NCBI RefSeq assembly: GCF_900961225.1
Contig: NZ_CAAHFN010000098.1
Location: 1 to 64,000, forward strand
DNA: 64,000 nucleotides
Reading direction: 5' to 3'
Source: Modicisalibacter radicis
GTDB taxonomy: Bacteria; Pseudomonadota; Gammaproteobacteria; Pseudomonadales; Halomonadaceae
The translations under genes and the position numbers were made by a program. The notes beneath the pieces are model-generated. The model was not told the origin of the DNA, did no database searches, and saw nothing but the letters and a program-made list of their open reading frames with translations. Below, in pieces: positions 1 to 8,670 of this stretch. Each line of letters opens with the position of its first letter. The first letter of the stretch is position 1.

Positions 1-36
1 CCCGAAGCCCGAAGCCCGAAGCCCGAAGCCCGAAGC
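1..36. repeat. 7-bp tandem repeat, five CCCGAAG units
   Basis: Five perfect head-to-tail copies of CCCGAAG occupy positions 1-35, with a partial sixth unit. The array is cut by the window edge, so its true length is unknown. A lone related block (CGAAGCCCGAAGCT) recurs at 67-80, against the stop codon of the bepA-like gene. It lies beyond the 3' end of that gene, as the 15-bp array at 8541 does for its neighbour. No function can be assigned. Confidence 0.85.
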
Positions 37-46
37 CGCTCTTCAT

Positions 47-66
47 AGCGCCCCGAACCTGGCGCT
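47..66. terminator. Short hairpin past the bepA stop codon
   Basis: AGCGCC at 47-52 pairs with GGCGCT at 61-66 across an 8-base loop. It lies 13 bases downstream of the bepA stop on the minus strand. There is no clear U-run, so it is at best a weak or Rho-assisted 3' end. Confidence 0.3.
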
Positions 67-78
67 CGAAGCCCGAAG

Positions 79-1533
79 CTAGAACTGCTGCAACGCCTGT
101 CGATAGTCCAGGTAGTCCTTGCGGCGCTCCTGAAGGCGGCTGGCCATGCCGAAATCGCCCTCGCGCTTGGCGTTGTCCTCGGCGATATCGAGCTGCTTGA
201 TGGCGCGGTCGATGTGCCCGGTCAACTGCAGTTCCTCGGCGCGGGCCAGCAGCCCCCATGTCTTGTGACCGCTGCGCCCCGCGGCCTCGGCGAGCAGTGA
301 GTAGACGCGCGGATTCTCGGGCTGGCGACGACTCAGGTCGCGCAGCGCGGCGAAGGCTTCGCCGGGGTCGCGCTGCAACAGCGCGCGGGCGTGTATCAAC
401 TGCGCCGGCAGGTAGCCGGGCGTCAGCCGCAGGATGCGCTCGCCGCGGGTCAGGGCGGCCTCGTAGCGGCCGGCGTCGAGGGCGATCTGCGCGGCGCTTG
501 TGGGGATCAGCGTCAGGTCGGGCCACGCGTCGGCCAGGCTGTCGAGCTGGGCGAGGGCGGTATCGATGCGGTTGCCGTGGGCGTCGGTCAGCGCCTGAAG
601 ATAGTCGAGCGCCGCCTGGGGCGGGTCGTCCTGGCGCAATTCGCTCATCGCCTGGGCCGGGTTGTCGCTGTTCAGCGCGAGCAGGGCGCGGGCGCGGATC
701 ATCGCATAGCTGGGGTCCCGGGAGTCGCGGCGCGCGGTCCGCGAGGCCGTCAACTGATCGGCCCGCGCCTGGGTATCGCTGATGCGCGATTCGGTGACCG
801 GGTGGGTGAGCAGGAATTCCGGCGGGTTGCCGCCCTGCAGGCTGGTCAGGCGCTGCATGGCACGGAACATCGCCGGCATCGCCTCGGGATCGAAGCCGGC
901 CTCGTCCAGGGCCTCGAGGCCGACCCGGTCGGCTTCCTGCTCGAAGCGCCGCGAGTAGGCCAACTGGTCCTGAATGAAGGCCGCCTGCGACCCCATCATC
1001 GCCGCTACCCCGGCATTGCCGGCGCCACCGGCGGCGAGCACCATGCCGGCGAGCATCGCCGCCATGGTCGGTAACTGGGTTTCCTCGGCGCGCTCCATGC
1101 GTCGCGCGTAGTGGCGCTGCGACAGATGGCCGAGTTCGTGGGCGAGTACCGAGGCGAAGGCGTCCTCGCCACTGGCGAAGGCGAACAGCCCCTGATTGAC
1201 GCCGATCACGCCGCCCGGCACGGCGAAGGCGTTGAGCATCCGGCTGTCGACGAGGGTGACCGTCCAGTCGAGATCGCCGATATCGCTGTAGGGCAGCAGC
1301 CGGGCGATCAGCGATTCGACGTAGGTTTCGGCGATCGGGTCCTGCCAGGTGTGGGTCTGGGCGCGGAACTGGCGCAGCCAGGCGCGCCCCAGGCGATATT
1401 CCTCGCCGCCCGAGACGCTGGCTCCGCCGCTGCCCAGCGCGGGCAGCGAATCGCCGCCGGCGGCCTGGGCAACCGGTAACGGCGTGAGGACCAGCAGTCC
1501 CGCCAGCAACCCTGACTTCACGACACTCGACAT
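79..1533 (-). CDS. bepA: Periplasmic M48 metalloprotease/chaperone, BepA-like
   Basis: BepA-type proteins are periplasmic zinc metallopeptidases with TPR repeats that help assemble, or degrade stalled, outer-membrane proteins such as LptD. The product is 484 aa, close to E. coli BepA. An N-terminal signal peptide ending near VAQA is followed by the M48 domain with HELGH at about residues 132-136 and the third zinc-ligand motif EQEAD further on. The C-terminal half is helical and TPR-like. I start at the ATG at 1533 because GAGGAAGG precedes it at good spacing; in-frame ATG and GTG codons at 1548 and 1554 have weaker sites. It is divergent from tusA. Confidence 0.9.
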   Translation of the reverse strand: MSSVVKSGLLAGLLVLTPLPVAQAAGGDSLPALGSGGASVSGGEEYRLGRAWLRQFRAQTHTWQDPIAETYVESLIARLLPYSDIGDLDWTVTLVDSRMLNAFAVPGGVIGVNQGLFAFASGEDAFASVLAHELGHLSQRHYARRMERAEETQLPTMAAMLAGMVLAAGGAGNAGVAAMMGSQAAFIQDQLAYSRRFEQEADRVGLEALDEAGFDPEAMPAMFRAMQRLTSLQGGNPPEFLLTHPVTESRISDTQARADQLTASRTARRDSRDPSYAMIRARALLALNSDNPAQAMSELRQDDPPQAALDYLQALTDAHGNRIDTALAQLDSLADAWPDLTLIPTSAAQIALDAGRYEAALTRGERILRLTPGYLPAQLIHARALLQRDPGEAFAALRDLSRRQPENPRVYSLLAEAAGRSGHKTWGLLARAEELQLTGHIDRAIKQLDIAEDNAKREGDFGMASRLQERRKDYLDYRQALQQF

Positions 1534-1631
1534 GGCCTTCCTCGTCATCTTCACGCGTTCATGTCCGACATTGATTCACCGGACAAAGTGCCTTTAAATC
1601 GAGGCGGTTTTTCATTTTCCCGGGAGGTGGC

Positions 1632-1877
1632 ATGGCCCTGCAACCCACTGATCGACTCGATGCGCGCGGCCTGGCCTGTCCGCTGCCGTTGCTCAAGGCC
1701 AAGCAAGCGTTGGCGCGCCTGACGGTGGGTGACATTCTCCACGTGGTGGCGAGCGACCCGGGATCGTGGCGCGACTTCGAGGCCTTCGCCGCGCACAGCG
1801 ATCACGAACTGCTGGAGCGCGACACGCGCGATACAGACTATCACTACTGGATACGCAAGGGCGGTACCCAAGCATGA
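1632..1877 (+). CDS. tusA: TusA/SirA-family sulfur carrier protein
   Basis: An 81-aa protein with the family's CPLP signature, the persulfide-carrying cysteine being C16. TusA relays sulfur from the cysteine desulfurase IscS toward tRNA 2-thiouridine synthesis and other sulfur acceptors. The ATG follows GGAGG at proper distance. Its stop codon overlaps the start of the downstream permease gene (ATGA), so the two are translationally coupled. SirA-like proteins outside the TusABCDE system share the motif, so exact TusA orthology is likely but not proven. Confidence 0.85.
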   Translation: MALQPTDRLDARGLACPLPLLKAKQALARLTVGDILHVVASDPGSWRDFEAFAAHSDHELLERDTRDTDYHYWIRKGGTQA

Positions 1878-2971
1878 CCATGAAGGAGGTCTTCAAGACC
1901 TGGCTCGAACGCTACTTCTCCGACGAGGAGGCGGTCGTCCTGTTGCTGTTGCTGGTGCTGGGCTTTGCCGCGGTGTTCTGGCTGGGCAAGATGCTGGCAC
2001 CGTTCTTTACCGCGCTGGTGCTGGCCTTTCTGCTGCAGGGGATCGTCAGCTGGCTCGAGCGGCGCGGCCTGCCGCGGCTGCTGTCGGTGCTGCTGGTGTT
2101 CCTGATATTCGTCGGCGCGCTGCTGGCGCTGGCGTTGATCGTGCTGCCGCTGGTGTGGAACCAGCTGCTCGAACTGGTCCAGGAAAGTCCGCGAATGTTC
2201 GCCAGCGTACAGGGCCTGCTCGACGACATGCAGGCGCGCTACCCGACGGTGATCACCCCGGCGCAGATCGACGACTGGATCGCCACCGCCGGGCGCGAGG
2301 CGACCCAGCTCGGCCAGCGGGCGCTGACCCTGTCGCTGGCCTCGCTGGGCAACCTGCTGGGACTGATCATCTACCTGGTGCTGGTGCCGATCCTGGTGTT
2401 CTTCCTGCTCAAGGATCGCGAGCCGCTGATCCGCTTCATGCTCTCGCTGCTGCCGCAGAAGCGCACCCTGATGACGCGCATCTGGTACGAGATGGACGAC
2501 CAGATCGCCAACTACATCCGCGGCAAGGCGATCGAGATCGCCATCGTCGGCGGTGCGGCATACATCACCTTCTGGTGCTTCGGCCTGCCCTATGCGGCGC
2601 TGCTGGGGCTGATGGTCGGGTTGTCGGTGCTGGTGCCCTACATCGGCGCGGCGGTGGCGACACTCCCGGTGGCCGCGGTGGCCGGCTTCCACTTCGGGCT
2701 GAGCGACCAGTTCCTCTACGTGATCGTCGCCTACGGCGTGCTGCAGGCCCTCGACGGCAACGTGCTGGTGCCGGTGCTGTTCTCCGAGGCGGTCAACCTG
2801 CATCCGGTGTCGATCATCCTCGCGGTGCTGTTCTTCGGCGGCATCTGGGGGTTCTGGGGGGTGTTCTTCGCGATCCCGCTGGCGACCCTGCTCAAGGCGC
2901 TGGCGCGTGCCTGGCCGCGCAGCGTCGCGCAGCGCGACCGGCCGTTGCACCAGGTCGACCTTCAGGACTGA
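1874..2971 (+). CDS. AI-2E family transporter (PerM-like permease)
   Basis: A 365-aa multispanning inner-membrane protein of the AI-2E/UPF0118 family. Hydrophobic blocks occur at the N-terminus (LLLLLVLGFAAVFWL and following), then a soluble segment with conserved GLLDD and PTVITPAQID stretches, and a C-terminal bundle containing a conserved LVPYIGA stretch. Family members include PerM of E. coli and quorum-signal or Na+/H+ exporters, so the substrate is uncertain; Na+(Li+)/H+ antiport has been reported for some halophile members. The start at 1874 overlaps the tusA stop. Its 3' end overlaps the convergent bcp gene by 10 bases. Confidence 0.85.
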   Translation: MTMKEVFKTWLERYFSDEEAVVLLLLLVLGFAAVFWLGKMLAPFFTALVLAFLLQGIVSWLERRGLPRLLSVLLVFLIFVGALLALALIVLPLVWNQLLELVQESPRMFASVQGLLDDMQARYPTVITPAQIDDWIATAGREATQLGQRALTLSLASLGNLLGLIIYLVLVPILVFFLLKDREPLIRFMLSLLPQKRTLMTRIWYEMDDQIANYIRGKAIEIAIVGGAAYITFWCFGLPYAALLGLMVGLSVLVPYIGAAVATLPVAAVAGFHFGLSDQFLYVIVAYGVLQALDGNVLVPVLFSEAVNLHPVSIILAVLFFGGIWGFWGVFFAIPLATLLKALARAWPRSVAQRDRPLHQVDLQD

Positions 2972-3450
2972 ACCTTGCCCTGGGCATGCAGCTCGCGGGC
3001 CGCGTCGAGCACCTCGGCGACGTGGCCCGGTACCTTGACCTTGCGCCATTCGCGGGCCAGCTTGCCCTCGGCGTCGATCAGGAAAGTGCTGCGCTCGATG
3101 CCCAGATGCTCCTTGCCGTAGAGCTTCTTGAGCTTGATGACGTCGAACTGGCGGCACAGCGCCTCGTCCTTGTCGGAAATCAGCTCGAAGTTGAAGTCTT
3201 GCTTGGCCTTGAAGTTCTCGTGGGCGCGCAGGCCATCGCGGGAGACGCCGAGTATCACCGTGTCGGCGGCGTCGAAATCGGCCTTGTGGTCGCGGAAGTC
3301 GCCGCCCTCGGTGGTGCACCCCGGCGTGCTGTCCTTGGGGTAGAAGTAGATCACCACCTGCTTGCCGCGCAGCTGCGAGAGGGTCACGGTGGTATCGCTG
3401 GTGGCCTGGGCGGTGAAATCCGCGACCGGCTGGCCGACGCTGACGCTCAT
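2962..3450 (-). CDS. bcp: Thioredoxin-dependent peroxiredoxin, Bcp/PrxQ family
   Basis: A 162-aa cytoplasmic thiol peroxidase that reduces hydrogen and organic peroxides. The peroxidatic cysteine is C45 in the STPGCTTE motif. In E. coli Bcp the resolving cysteine is at position 50; here that position is glycine (TTEGGDFRD), so the enzyme is probably a 1-Cys type or resolves by another thiol. I start at 3450 (MSVSVGQP), which matches the family N-terminus. It is divergent from dapA. Confidence 0.92.
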   Translation of the reverse strand: MSVSVGQPVADFTAQATSDTTVTLSQLRGKQVVIYFYPKDSTPGCTTEGGDFRDHKADFDAADTVILGVSRDGLRAHENFKAKQDFNFELISDKDEALCRQFDVIKLKKLYGKEHLGIERSTFLIDAEGKLAREWRKVKVPGHVAEVLDAARELHAQGKVQS

Positions 3451-3653
3451 GGCTGGACTCCTGTATGAATGGGCGTCGTCGATTACACGCAAGCACGGGA
3501 TCGCTGTAAAGCCCCGGCGGCGGTAACAAGCATCTGTACAGGCTTTCGTCGCCTGAGTACCATTTGGTGCCTGGACCGGGCATTGATCACGTGGGTTATC
3601 GGCGGGTGGGGCTTAAGGACCGACTCGGCCGCTTCACAGGAGAGCATCGCAGG

Positions 3654-4538
3654 ATGATCACAGGCAGCATCGTCGCGCTGGCGACCCCGATGAAAACATC
3701 CGGTGAGATCGACTGGGAGGCGCTGCGCCGCCTGGTGGGCTTTCATCTCGAAAACGGCACCGACGGCATCGTCGCCGCCGGTACCACTGGCGAGCCCACC
3801 ACCATGTCGTTCGCCGAACACTTCGACGTCATCCGCACCGTGGTCGAGGAGGTCGACGGGCGCATCCCGGTGATCGCCGGCACCGGCGCCAACGCCACCT
3901 CCGAGGCCGTCGAGCTGGCGCGCTACGCCAAGGAGGTCGGCGCCGACTATTGCCTGTCGGTGTGCCCCTACTACAACAAGCCGACCCAGGAAGGCCTGTT
4001 CCAGCACTTCAAGGCGGTCGCCGAGGGCGGCGACCTGCCGGTCATCCTCTACAACGTGCCGGGGCGCACCTGCTCGGATCTCTACAACGAGACGGTGTTC
4101 CGGCTTGCCGAGGTCGACAATATCGTCGGCCTCAAGGACGCCACCGGCAATCTCGAGCGTGCCGAGGAACTGGTCGAGCGCCTGCGTGGCAGCGGCTTCG
4201 CGCTCTACTCCGGCGACGACCCCACCGCCTGCGAGTTCATGCTGATGGGCGGGCACGGCGATATTTCGGTGACCGCCAACGTCGCGCCGCACGCCATGCA
4301 CGAACTGTGTCGGGCCGCGGTGGCCGGCGATACCGAGCGCGCTCACCAGATCAATACGCGGCTGATGCCGTTGCACACCGCGCTGGGCGTCGAGGCCAAC
4401 CCGATTCCGGTGAAGTGGGGGCTCAACCGCATGGGCTATGCCGACCCCGGGATCCGTCTGCCGCTGACCTGGCTGTCCGAGAAATACCACTCCACCGTCG
4501 GCGAGGCCCTGCAGCTGGCCGGTGTGCTGGACGATTGA
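3654..4538 (+). CDS. dapA: 4-hydroxy-tetrahydrodipicolinate synthase
   Basis: Condenses pyruvate with L-aspartate semialdehyde in the lysine/diaminopimelate pathway. The 294-aa (beta/alpha)8 protein carries the key residues at E. coli numbering: T44/T45 in AGTTGEP, Y107 in CPYYNKP, Y133 and R138 in ILYNVPGRT, and the Schiff-base lysine K161 in [10 protein letters not shown]. The start at 3654 follows AGGAGAGC. It heads a conserved gammaproteobacterial block dapA-bamC-MBL-purC, all on the same strand. Confidence 0.97.
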   Translation: MITGSIVALATPMKTSGEIDWEALRRLVGFHLENGTDGIVAAGTTGEPTTMSFAEHFDVIRTVVEEVDGRIPVIAGTGANATSEAVELARYAKEVGADYCLSVCPYYNKPTQEGLFQHFKAVAEGGDLPVILYNVPGRTCSDLYNETVFRLAEVDNIVGLKDATGNLERAEELVERLRGSGFALYSGDDPTACEFMLMGGHGDISVTANVAPHAMHELCRAAVAGDTERAHQINTRLMPLHTALGVEANPIPVKWGLNRMGYADPGIRLPLTWLSEKYHSTVGEALQLAGVLDD

Positions 4539-4575
4539 GGCCATCCCTGGCCCGCACCCACAAGAAGGTAGAAGC

Positions 4576-5523
4576 ATGAACCCCGTCTTCACATGGATGC
4601 CGCTGATCGTGGCCGCCGCCGTTGCCCTGAGCGGTTGCGGTCGCGATGGCTACTATTACGACCGTAGCGACGAGTACCAGGCCGCCGATATGAGCCAGCC
4701 GCTGGAGCTGCCCGATTCGCGCCGTTCCAGCCGCTATCAGGACGCCATGCCGGTGCCGGACGCCAGCAACGACTTCGTCGCCGAAGGCGATTTCGAGGTA
4801 CCGCGCCCGCAGCCGCTGGCGGGCAGCCGCGACGAGGAGCTGCCCTATGTCGAGCTGCGCGAGGCCGGCGGCGACCGCTGGCTGTTGGTCAACACGTCGC
4901 CGGGCGGTGTGTGGCCGCAACTGCAGGGGTTCGTCGAAAGCCGCGGTCTGACGATTGCCAGCATGGATGCGTCGCAGGGGCGCATAGCCACCGAGGAAGC
5001 CGATTTCCGAGTCCGCCAGGGGCTGCGCAGCGGTACCAGCGAAGTGCGCTGCAGCGCGGCGGACGCGGCAGGGCAATGCCTGACAGCGCTGCAGGGCTAT
5101 CTCGATAGCCGCAGCGAGCAGGCCGGCGGTGTCTCGCTGGCCGCCCAGAGCCTGTCCCAGGAGGAGCGGGTACGCCTGCTCAAGCGTGACGACCGCTGGC
5201 AGTTGCAGCTGGCGCTGGGCATCGATCGGGCCTGGTCCGAGCTGCATTATCAACTGTCCAACAACTTTACCGGCGAGGGGCGCAAGCTGGTCGACCAGAA
5301 TCGCAGCGCCGGCGACTTCCTCGTCGATTACACGCCGCGCGAGGACGACGGCGGCTGGTTCGACTGGTTCGGCGACGATGCCGAGCCGCGCCGCTACCGC
5401 CTGCATGTCGCTCCGGCGGGGGCCGGCGAGAGCCGCGTGACGGTCGCCGCGGCGGACGATCGCGCGCTCGCCGACAGCGAGGCTCGCGCGGTTCTCGATG
5501 CCCTGGCCTCGACGCTGCGCTGA
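4576..5523 (+). CDS. bamC: Outer membrane assembly lipoprotein BamC (NlpB)
   Basis: A 315-aa lipoprotein subunit of the BAM complex that folds beta-barrel proteins into the outer membrane. The signal sequence ends in the lipobox LSGC, with lipidated cysteine at about residue 20. A disordered N-terminal tail is followed by two helix-grip regions (around LLVNTSPGGVWPQLQGF and WQLQLALGIDRAWSELH). The position directly after dapA is diagnostic. The stop overlaps the next start by one base (TGATG). Confidence 0.9.
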   Translation: MNPVFTWMPLIVAAAVALSGCGRDGYYYDRSDEYQAADMSQPLELPDSRRSSRYQDAMPVPDASNDFVAEGDFEVPRPQPLAGSRDEELPYVELREAGGDRWLLVNTSPGGVWPQLQGFVESRGLTIASMDASQGRIATEEADFRVRQGLRSGTSEVRCSAADAAGQCLTALQGYLDSRSEQAGGVSLAAQSLSQEERVRLLKRDDRWQLQLALGIDRAWSELHYQLSNNFTGEGRKLVDQNRSAGDFLVDYTPREDDGGWFDWFGDDAEPRRYRLHVAPAGAGESRVTVAAADDRALADSEARAVLDALASTLR

Positions 5524-6332
5524 TGACCGAGCGGGTGCACGAAGCGGCCCGCTTGCCCGGCGGGCAAGCCCTGAGCTTCGCCTCGCTGGGCAGTGGCAGC
5601 AAGGGCAACGCCACCCTGGTCAGCGACGGCGAGACCCACGTGCTGGTCGACTGCGGCTTCGGCCTGCGCGAGACCGAGAAGCGCCTGGCGCGCCATGGCC
5701 TGCACCCCCGTCAGCTGGCCGCGGTGCTTGTGACCCACGAGCACGGCGACCACATCAGTGGCGTCGGTGCCCTGGCGCGGCGCCACGGCCTGCCGGTCTA
5801 CCTGACCGCCGGCACGCTGCTGTCGCGGCGTCTCGGCGAGGTACCTCGGCATCGCTTGATCGTGCCCCAGGCACGCTTCGCCATCGCCGGGCTCGAGATC
5901 GACCCGATAACGGTGCCGCACGATGCCCGCGAGCCGGTACAGTTTCGCTTTCATGCGCGCCAGCGCACGCTCGGCGTGCTCACCGATCTGGGTCACCCCA
6001 CCGAGCATGTGATCGCCAGCTTCCAGCACTGCGATGCGCTGCTGCTGGAGTGCAACCACGACCCGCGAATGCTCGTCGAGGGGCCCTACCCGCCGCATCT
6101 CAAGCGGCGCGTCGGGGGCAACTGGGGGCACCTGGCCAATGCCCAGGCCCGGGCGCTGCTCACGTGTATCGGCCTCGACCGCCTGCAGCGCATCGTCTGC
6201 TCGCACCTTTCGGAGCACAACAACCGCCCGGAGCTTGCCCGCGAGGCCTTGGCGGGGCTGCTCGACGGCGACGAATCGCGGCTGGTGGTGTCCGCCCAGG
6301 ATCGCGGTTTCGACTGGCAGGTCGTCGCGTGA
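5523..6332 (+). CDS. MBL-fold metallohydrolase, YycJ/WalJ-like
   Basis: A 269-aa metallo-beta-lactamase-fold hydrolase with the zinc motif THEHGDH (residues ~75-81) and an N-terminal SLGSGSKGN stretch typical of the YycJ/VicX group. Later conserved pieces include LTDLGH, ECNHD and SHLSEHNN. Some members are 5'-3' DNA exonucleases involved in repair; the precise substrate here is not known. It is coupled to bamC and followed by purC, matching the order in other gammaproteobacteria. Confidence 0.88.
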   Translation: MTERVHEAARLPGGQALSFASLGSGSKGNATLVSDGETHVLVDCGFGLRETEKRLARHGLHPRQLAAVLVTHEHGDHISGVGALARRHGLPVYLTAGTLLSRRLGEVPRHRLIVPQARFAIAGLEIDPITVPHDAREPVQFRFHARQRTLGVLTDLGHPTEHVIASFQHCDALLLECNHDPRMLVEGPYPPHLKRRVGGNWGHLANAQARALLTCIGLDRLQRIVCSHLSEHNNRPELAREALAGLLDGDESRLVVSAQDRGFDWQVVA

Positions 6333-6392
6333 ACGTGGCCATGGGTCAGGTGGGCGGCGACTCCTTCAATGACGCTTTCAGAGAAACTCCCC

Positions 6393-7106
6393 ATGGAAAA
6401 ACGTGACGCGCTGTACGCCGGCAAGGCCAAATCCGTCTACCGTACCGACGACCCCGAGCGCCTGATCCTGCATTTTCGCGACGACACCAGCGCCTTCGAC
6501 GGCGAGCGCGTGGAGTCGCTGGCCCGCAAGGGGATGGTCAACAACAAGTTCAACGCCTTCATCATGGGCAAGCTCGAGGCCGCGGGCATTCCCACCCACT
6601 TCGACGGCCTGGTGTCGGATACCGAGTGCGTGGTCAAGAAGCTCGAGATGATCCCGGTCGAGTGCGTGGTGCGCAACCTGGCCGCCGGCGGTCTGGTCAA
6701 GCGCCTGGGGGTCGAGGAGGGGCGCGAGCTCGATCCGCCGACCTTCGAGCTGTTCCTCAAGAACGATGCCCAGCACGACCCAATGATCAACGAGTCGCTG
6801 GCCGAGACCTTCGGCTGGGCGACCCCCGAGCAGCTGGCCCGCATGAAGACGCTGACCTTCCAGGTCAACGATGTGCTCAAGCAGCTGTTCCTCGATGGCG
6901 GCATGCTGCTGGTCGACTACAAGCTCGAGTTCGGGATGTTCGACGGCGAGATCGTGCTCGGAGACGAGTTCTCGCCGGACGGCTGCCGGCTTTGGGACGC
7001 CGAGACCCGCGAGAAGATGGACAAGGACCGCTTCCGCCAGGGCCTCGGCGGGGTGATCGAGGCCTACGAGGAAGTGGGCCGGCGGCTGGGCATCGCCTTC
7101 GACTGA
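6393..7106 (+). CDS. purC: Phosphoribosylaminoimidazole-succinocarboxamide synthase
   Basis: SAICAR synthetase of purine biosynthesis, joining CAIR and aspartate with ATP. The 237-aa length equals E. coli PurC. The start at 6393 ([16 protein letters not shown]) aligns with the family's N-terminal LY.GKAK.VY motif; an in-frame upstream ATG at 6369 would add eight unmatched residues. Conserved stretches include [24 protein letters not shown] and LVDYKLEFG. It closes the dapA-bamC-MBL-purC block and is followed by a strong hairpin. Confidence 0.96.
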   Translation: MEKRDALYAGKAKSVYRTDDPERLILHFRDDTSAFDGERVESLARKGMVNNKFNAFIMGKLEAAGIPTHFDGLVSDTECVVKKLEMIPVECVVRNLAAGGLVKRLGVEEGRELDPPTFELFLKNDAQHDPMINESLAETFGWATPEQLARMKTLTFQVNDVLKQLFLDGGMLLVDYKLEFGMFDGEIVLGDEFSPDGCRLWDAETREKMDKDRFRQGLGGVIEAYEEVGRRLGIAFD

Positions 7107-7127
7107 GCGACGTCCCGCAGCGCGTTC

Positions 7128-7151
7128 AAAAGCGGCCCGCGGGCCGCTTTC
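7128..7151. terminator. Bidirectional hairpin terminator between purC and trmO
   Basis: AAAGCGGCCC (7129-7138) pairs perfectly with GGGCCGCTTT (7141-7150) around a two-base centre. A short A tract precedes it and a T tract follows it. It lies between the convergent ends of purC and trmO and can serve both strands. Confidence 0.75.
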
Positions 7152-7181
7152 ACCGTTTAGGGCACCGTCTGGACGCATGGC

Positions 7182-7931
7182 TCAGCGAACGTCGGCCGCT
7201 GCCAGCGGAACGATCTCGACGACCTCGAAAGCGATCTCCCGCGTTGTGTCGTGCTGAACCCGGAAGCGTACGTCCACATCCCGCAGCGCCACGCCGTAGC
7301 GGCGTGCATCGTGACCGCCCCGGTAAGCCGGGCGCGGGTCCTGGGCGAGCACCTGTTCGATCAGCCGGCGCAGCGAGGCGCCGTCCTCGCGCCGGGCCAG
7401 ATGGCCCTCGGCGGCATCATTGAAGTTCACGCGGTACCGAGTCGGCGGCGCGGGAGCGAAGCCGGCCCCGGCGTCGGGGCGCGATTCGGCCCACGGCAGG
7501 TAGGGCTTGATATCGAGCACCGGGGTACCATCGACCAGATCGTGACCGCGCAGGTGCAGCCGCACGCCGCCCCGGGTCTCGATCTTCACCAGTTCGACCA
7601 GCGACAGGCCCAGGCGATTGGGCCGATGGGTGCTGCGGGTGGCGAACACCCCGAGCCTGGCGTTGCCGCCCAGGCGTGGCGGGCGCACCAGCGGTGTCCA
7701 GCGCTCGGGGCTGCGATGGAAGACGAAGGTCAGCCAGAGATGACTGACGCCCTCCAGGCCACGCACTGCGTGCGGTTCGTCGAAGGGCGGCAGCATCCGC
7801 AGCACCGCGCGTGCCTCGTCGGCCAGGCCGGGCTGGCGGGGGATGCCGAACTTGTCGGGATAATCGCTGGCGATGCGGCCGATGGCCTGCATCGTGAAGG
7901 TGGCGTCGGGCGCCGAGTCGGTGTCTTGCAT
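7182..7931 (-). CDS. trmO: tRNA (t6A37) N6-methyltransferase TrmO (TsaA)
   Basis: TrmO methylates N6-threonylcarbamoyladenosine at position 37 of tRNA-Thr, using S-adenosylmethionine. The 249-aa protein has the UPF0066 signature: IGRIASDYPDKFGIPRQPGL near the N-terminus, FATRSTHRPNRLGLS, and the C-terminal LAQDPRPAYR motif. The start at 7931 precedes IGRI by about 16 residues; a second ATG at 7892 is possible. It is convergent with purC and divergent from the GNAT gene. Confidence 0.9.
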   Translation of the reverse strand: MQDTDSAPDATFTMQAIGRIASDYPDKFGIPRQPGLADEARAVLRMLPPFDEPHAVRGLEGVSHLWLTFVFHRSPERWTPLVRPPRLGGNARLGVFATRSTHRPNRLGLSLVELVKIETRGGVRLHLRGHDLVDGTPVLDIKPYLPWAESRPDAGAGFAPAPPTRYRVNFNDAAEGHLARREDGASLRRLIEQVLAQDPRPAYRGGHDARRYGVALRDVDVRFRVQHDTTREIAFEVVEIVPLAAADVR

Positions 7932-8049
7932 CGGCTCATTATGCCGGCCGGGCGCTCGCCCGGCGAGCCTGGCTTTCGTCCGGTTGGTTAGTACACTGAG
8001 CGAGCCGGCGGTGGTACGCCAGTCTTGCTTGCTTGCCAAGGAGGCAGCC

Positions 8050-8538
8050 ATGTCGCAGCGGATACGTTACCGGGCGGCCTTGAGTCGCGATGCCGCGGAT
8101 CAGGCCGAGGTGTTTCACCACGCGGTCATGCAGGGCGCAGCGGGTCGCTACACGCTGGCGCAACGCGAGGCCTGGGCCGGCGCCCTGCCGCGCGAGGCCA
8201 GCGCCTGGGTCGCCCGCCAGGCGCTATATACTACCCTGGTGGCCGACTGCGATGGGCGCTGTGTGGGGTTCGTGGAGCTCGACGTGACCGAGGGGCGCAT
8301 CGAAACGCTGTATGTCTGGCCGTCGCTGGGGCGTCGCGGCATCGCCACCCAACTGGTGGCGCTTGCCGAGCAGGGCCTGCGCGAGCGGGGGGTGGCGCGG
8401 CTGCGCATCGAGGCCAGTCTGATGCTTGCCGACGCGCTTGAGCGGCGCGGCTGGCAACGCGTCGGCGACGAGTGGGTCGAGCGCGGGGGCGAGTCGTTGC
8501 CGCGGATCAGGCTCGAGAAGGCATTCGACGAAGCCTAG
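8050..8538 (+). CDS. GNAT-family N-acetyltransferase
   Basis: A 162-aa acetyl-CoA-dependent acyltransferase. The core shows CVGFVELDVTEGRIETLYVWPS, then the acetyl-CoA loop in RRGIATQL (R/Q-x-x-G-x-A), as in stand-alone YafP-like GNATs. The substrate cannot be predicted. The ATG at 8050 follows AAGGAGG. The 15-bp tandem array starts three bases after its stop codon. Confidence 0.85.
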   Translation: MSQRIRYRAALSRDAADQAEVFHHAVMQGAAGRYTLAQREAWAGALPREASAWVARQALYTTLVADCDGRCVGFVELDVTEGRIETLYVWPSLGRRGIATQLVALAEQGLRERGVARLRIEASLMLADALERRGWQRVGDEWVERGGESLPRIRLEKAFDEA

Positions 8539-8540
8539 TT

Positions 8541-8650
8541 CGGCGGGATTCCGCTCGGCGGGATTCCGCTCGGCGGGACTCCGCTCGGCGGGACTCCGCT
8601 CGGCGGGACTCCGCTCGGCGGGACTCCGCTCGGCGGGACTCCGCTCGGCG
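8541..8650. repeat. 15-bp tandem repeat array (7 units plus a partial)
   Basis: Seven head-to-tail units of CGGCGGGAYTCCGCT run from 8541 to 8645, then CGGCG. The first two units have AT and the last five AC at one position, so copies spread by recent homogenisation. Every unit junction contains the mini-palindrome CCGC-TCG-GCGG, so the array could fold into serial hairpins. It lies between the convergent GNAT and nadC genes. There are no spacers, so it is not CRISPR. Confidence 0.95.
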
Positions 8651-8670
8651 AGTGACGCGGCTGTCTGCAC

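Noticed and set aside
1729..3468. Long plus-strand frame over the permease and bcp
   Set aside because: It crosses two well-supported genes in other frames, with an Arg/Ala-rich composition typical of shadows.
8541..8650. CRISPR array
   Set aside because: Units abut without spacers and no cas genes are near.
8224..8670. Peptide with repeated AERSP units read from the minus strand of the 15-bp array
   Set aside because: It exists only because 15 is a multiple of three; no ribosome site or homologous protein part, and it overlaps the GNAT gene.
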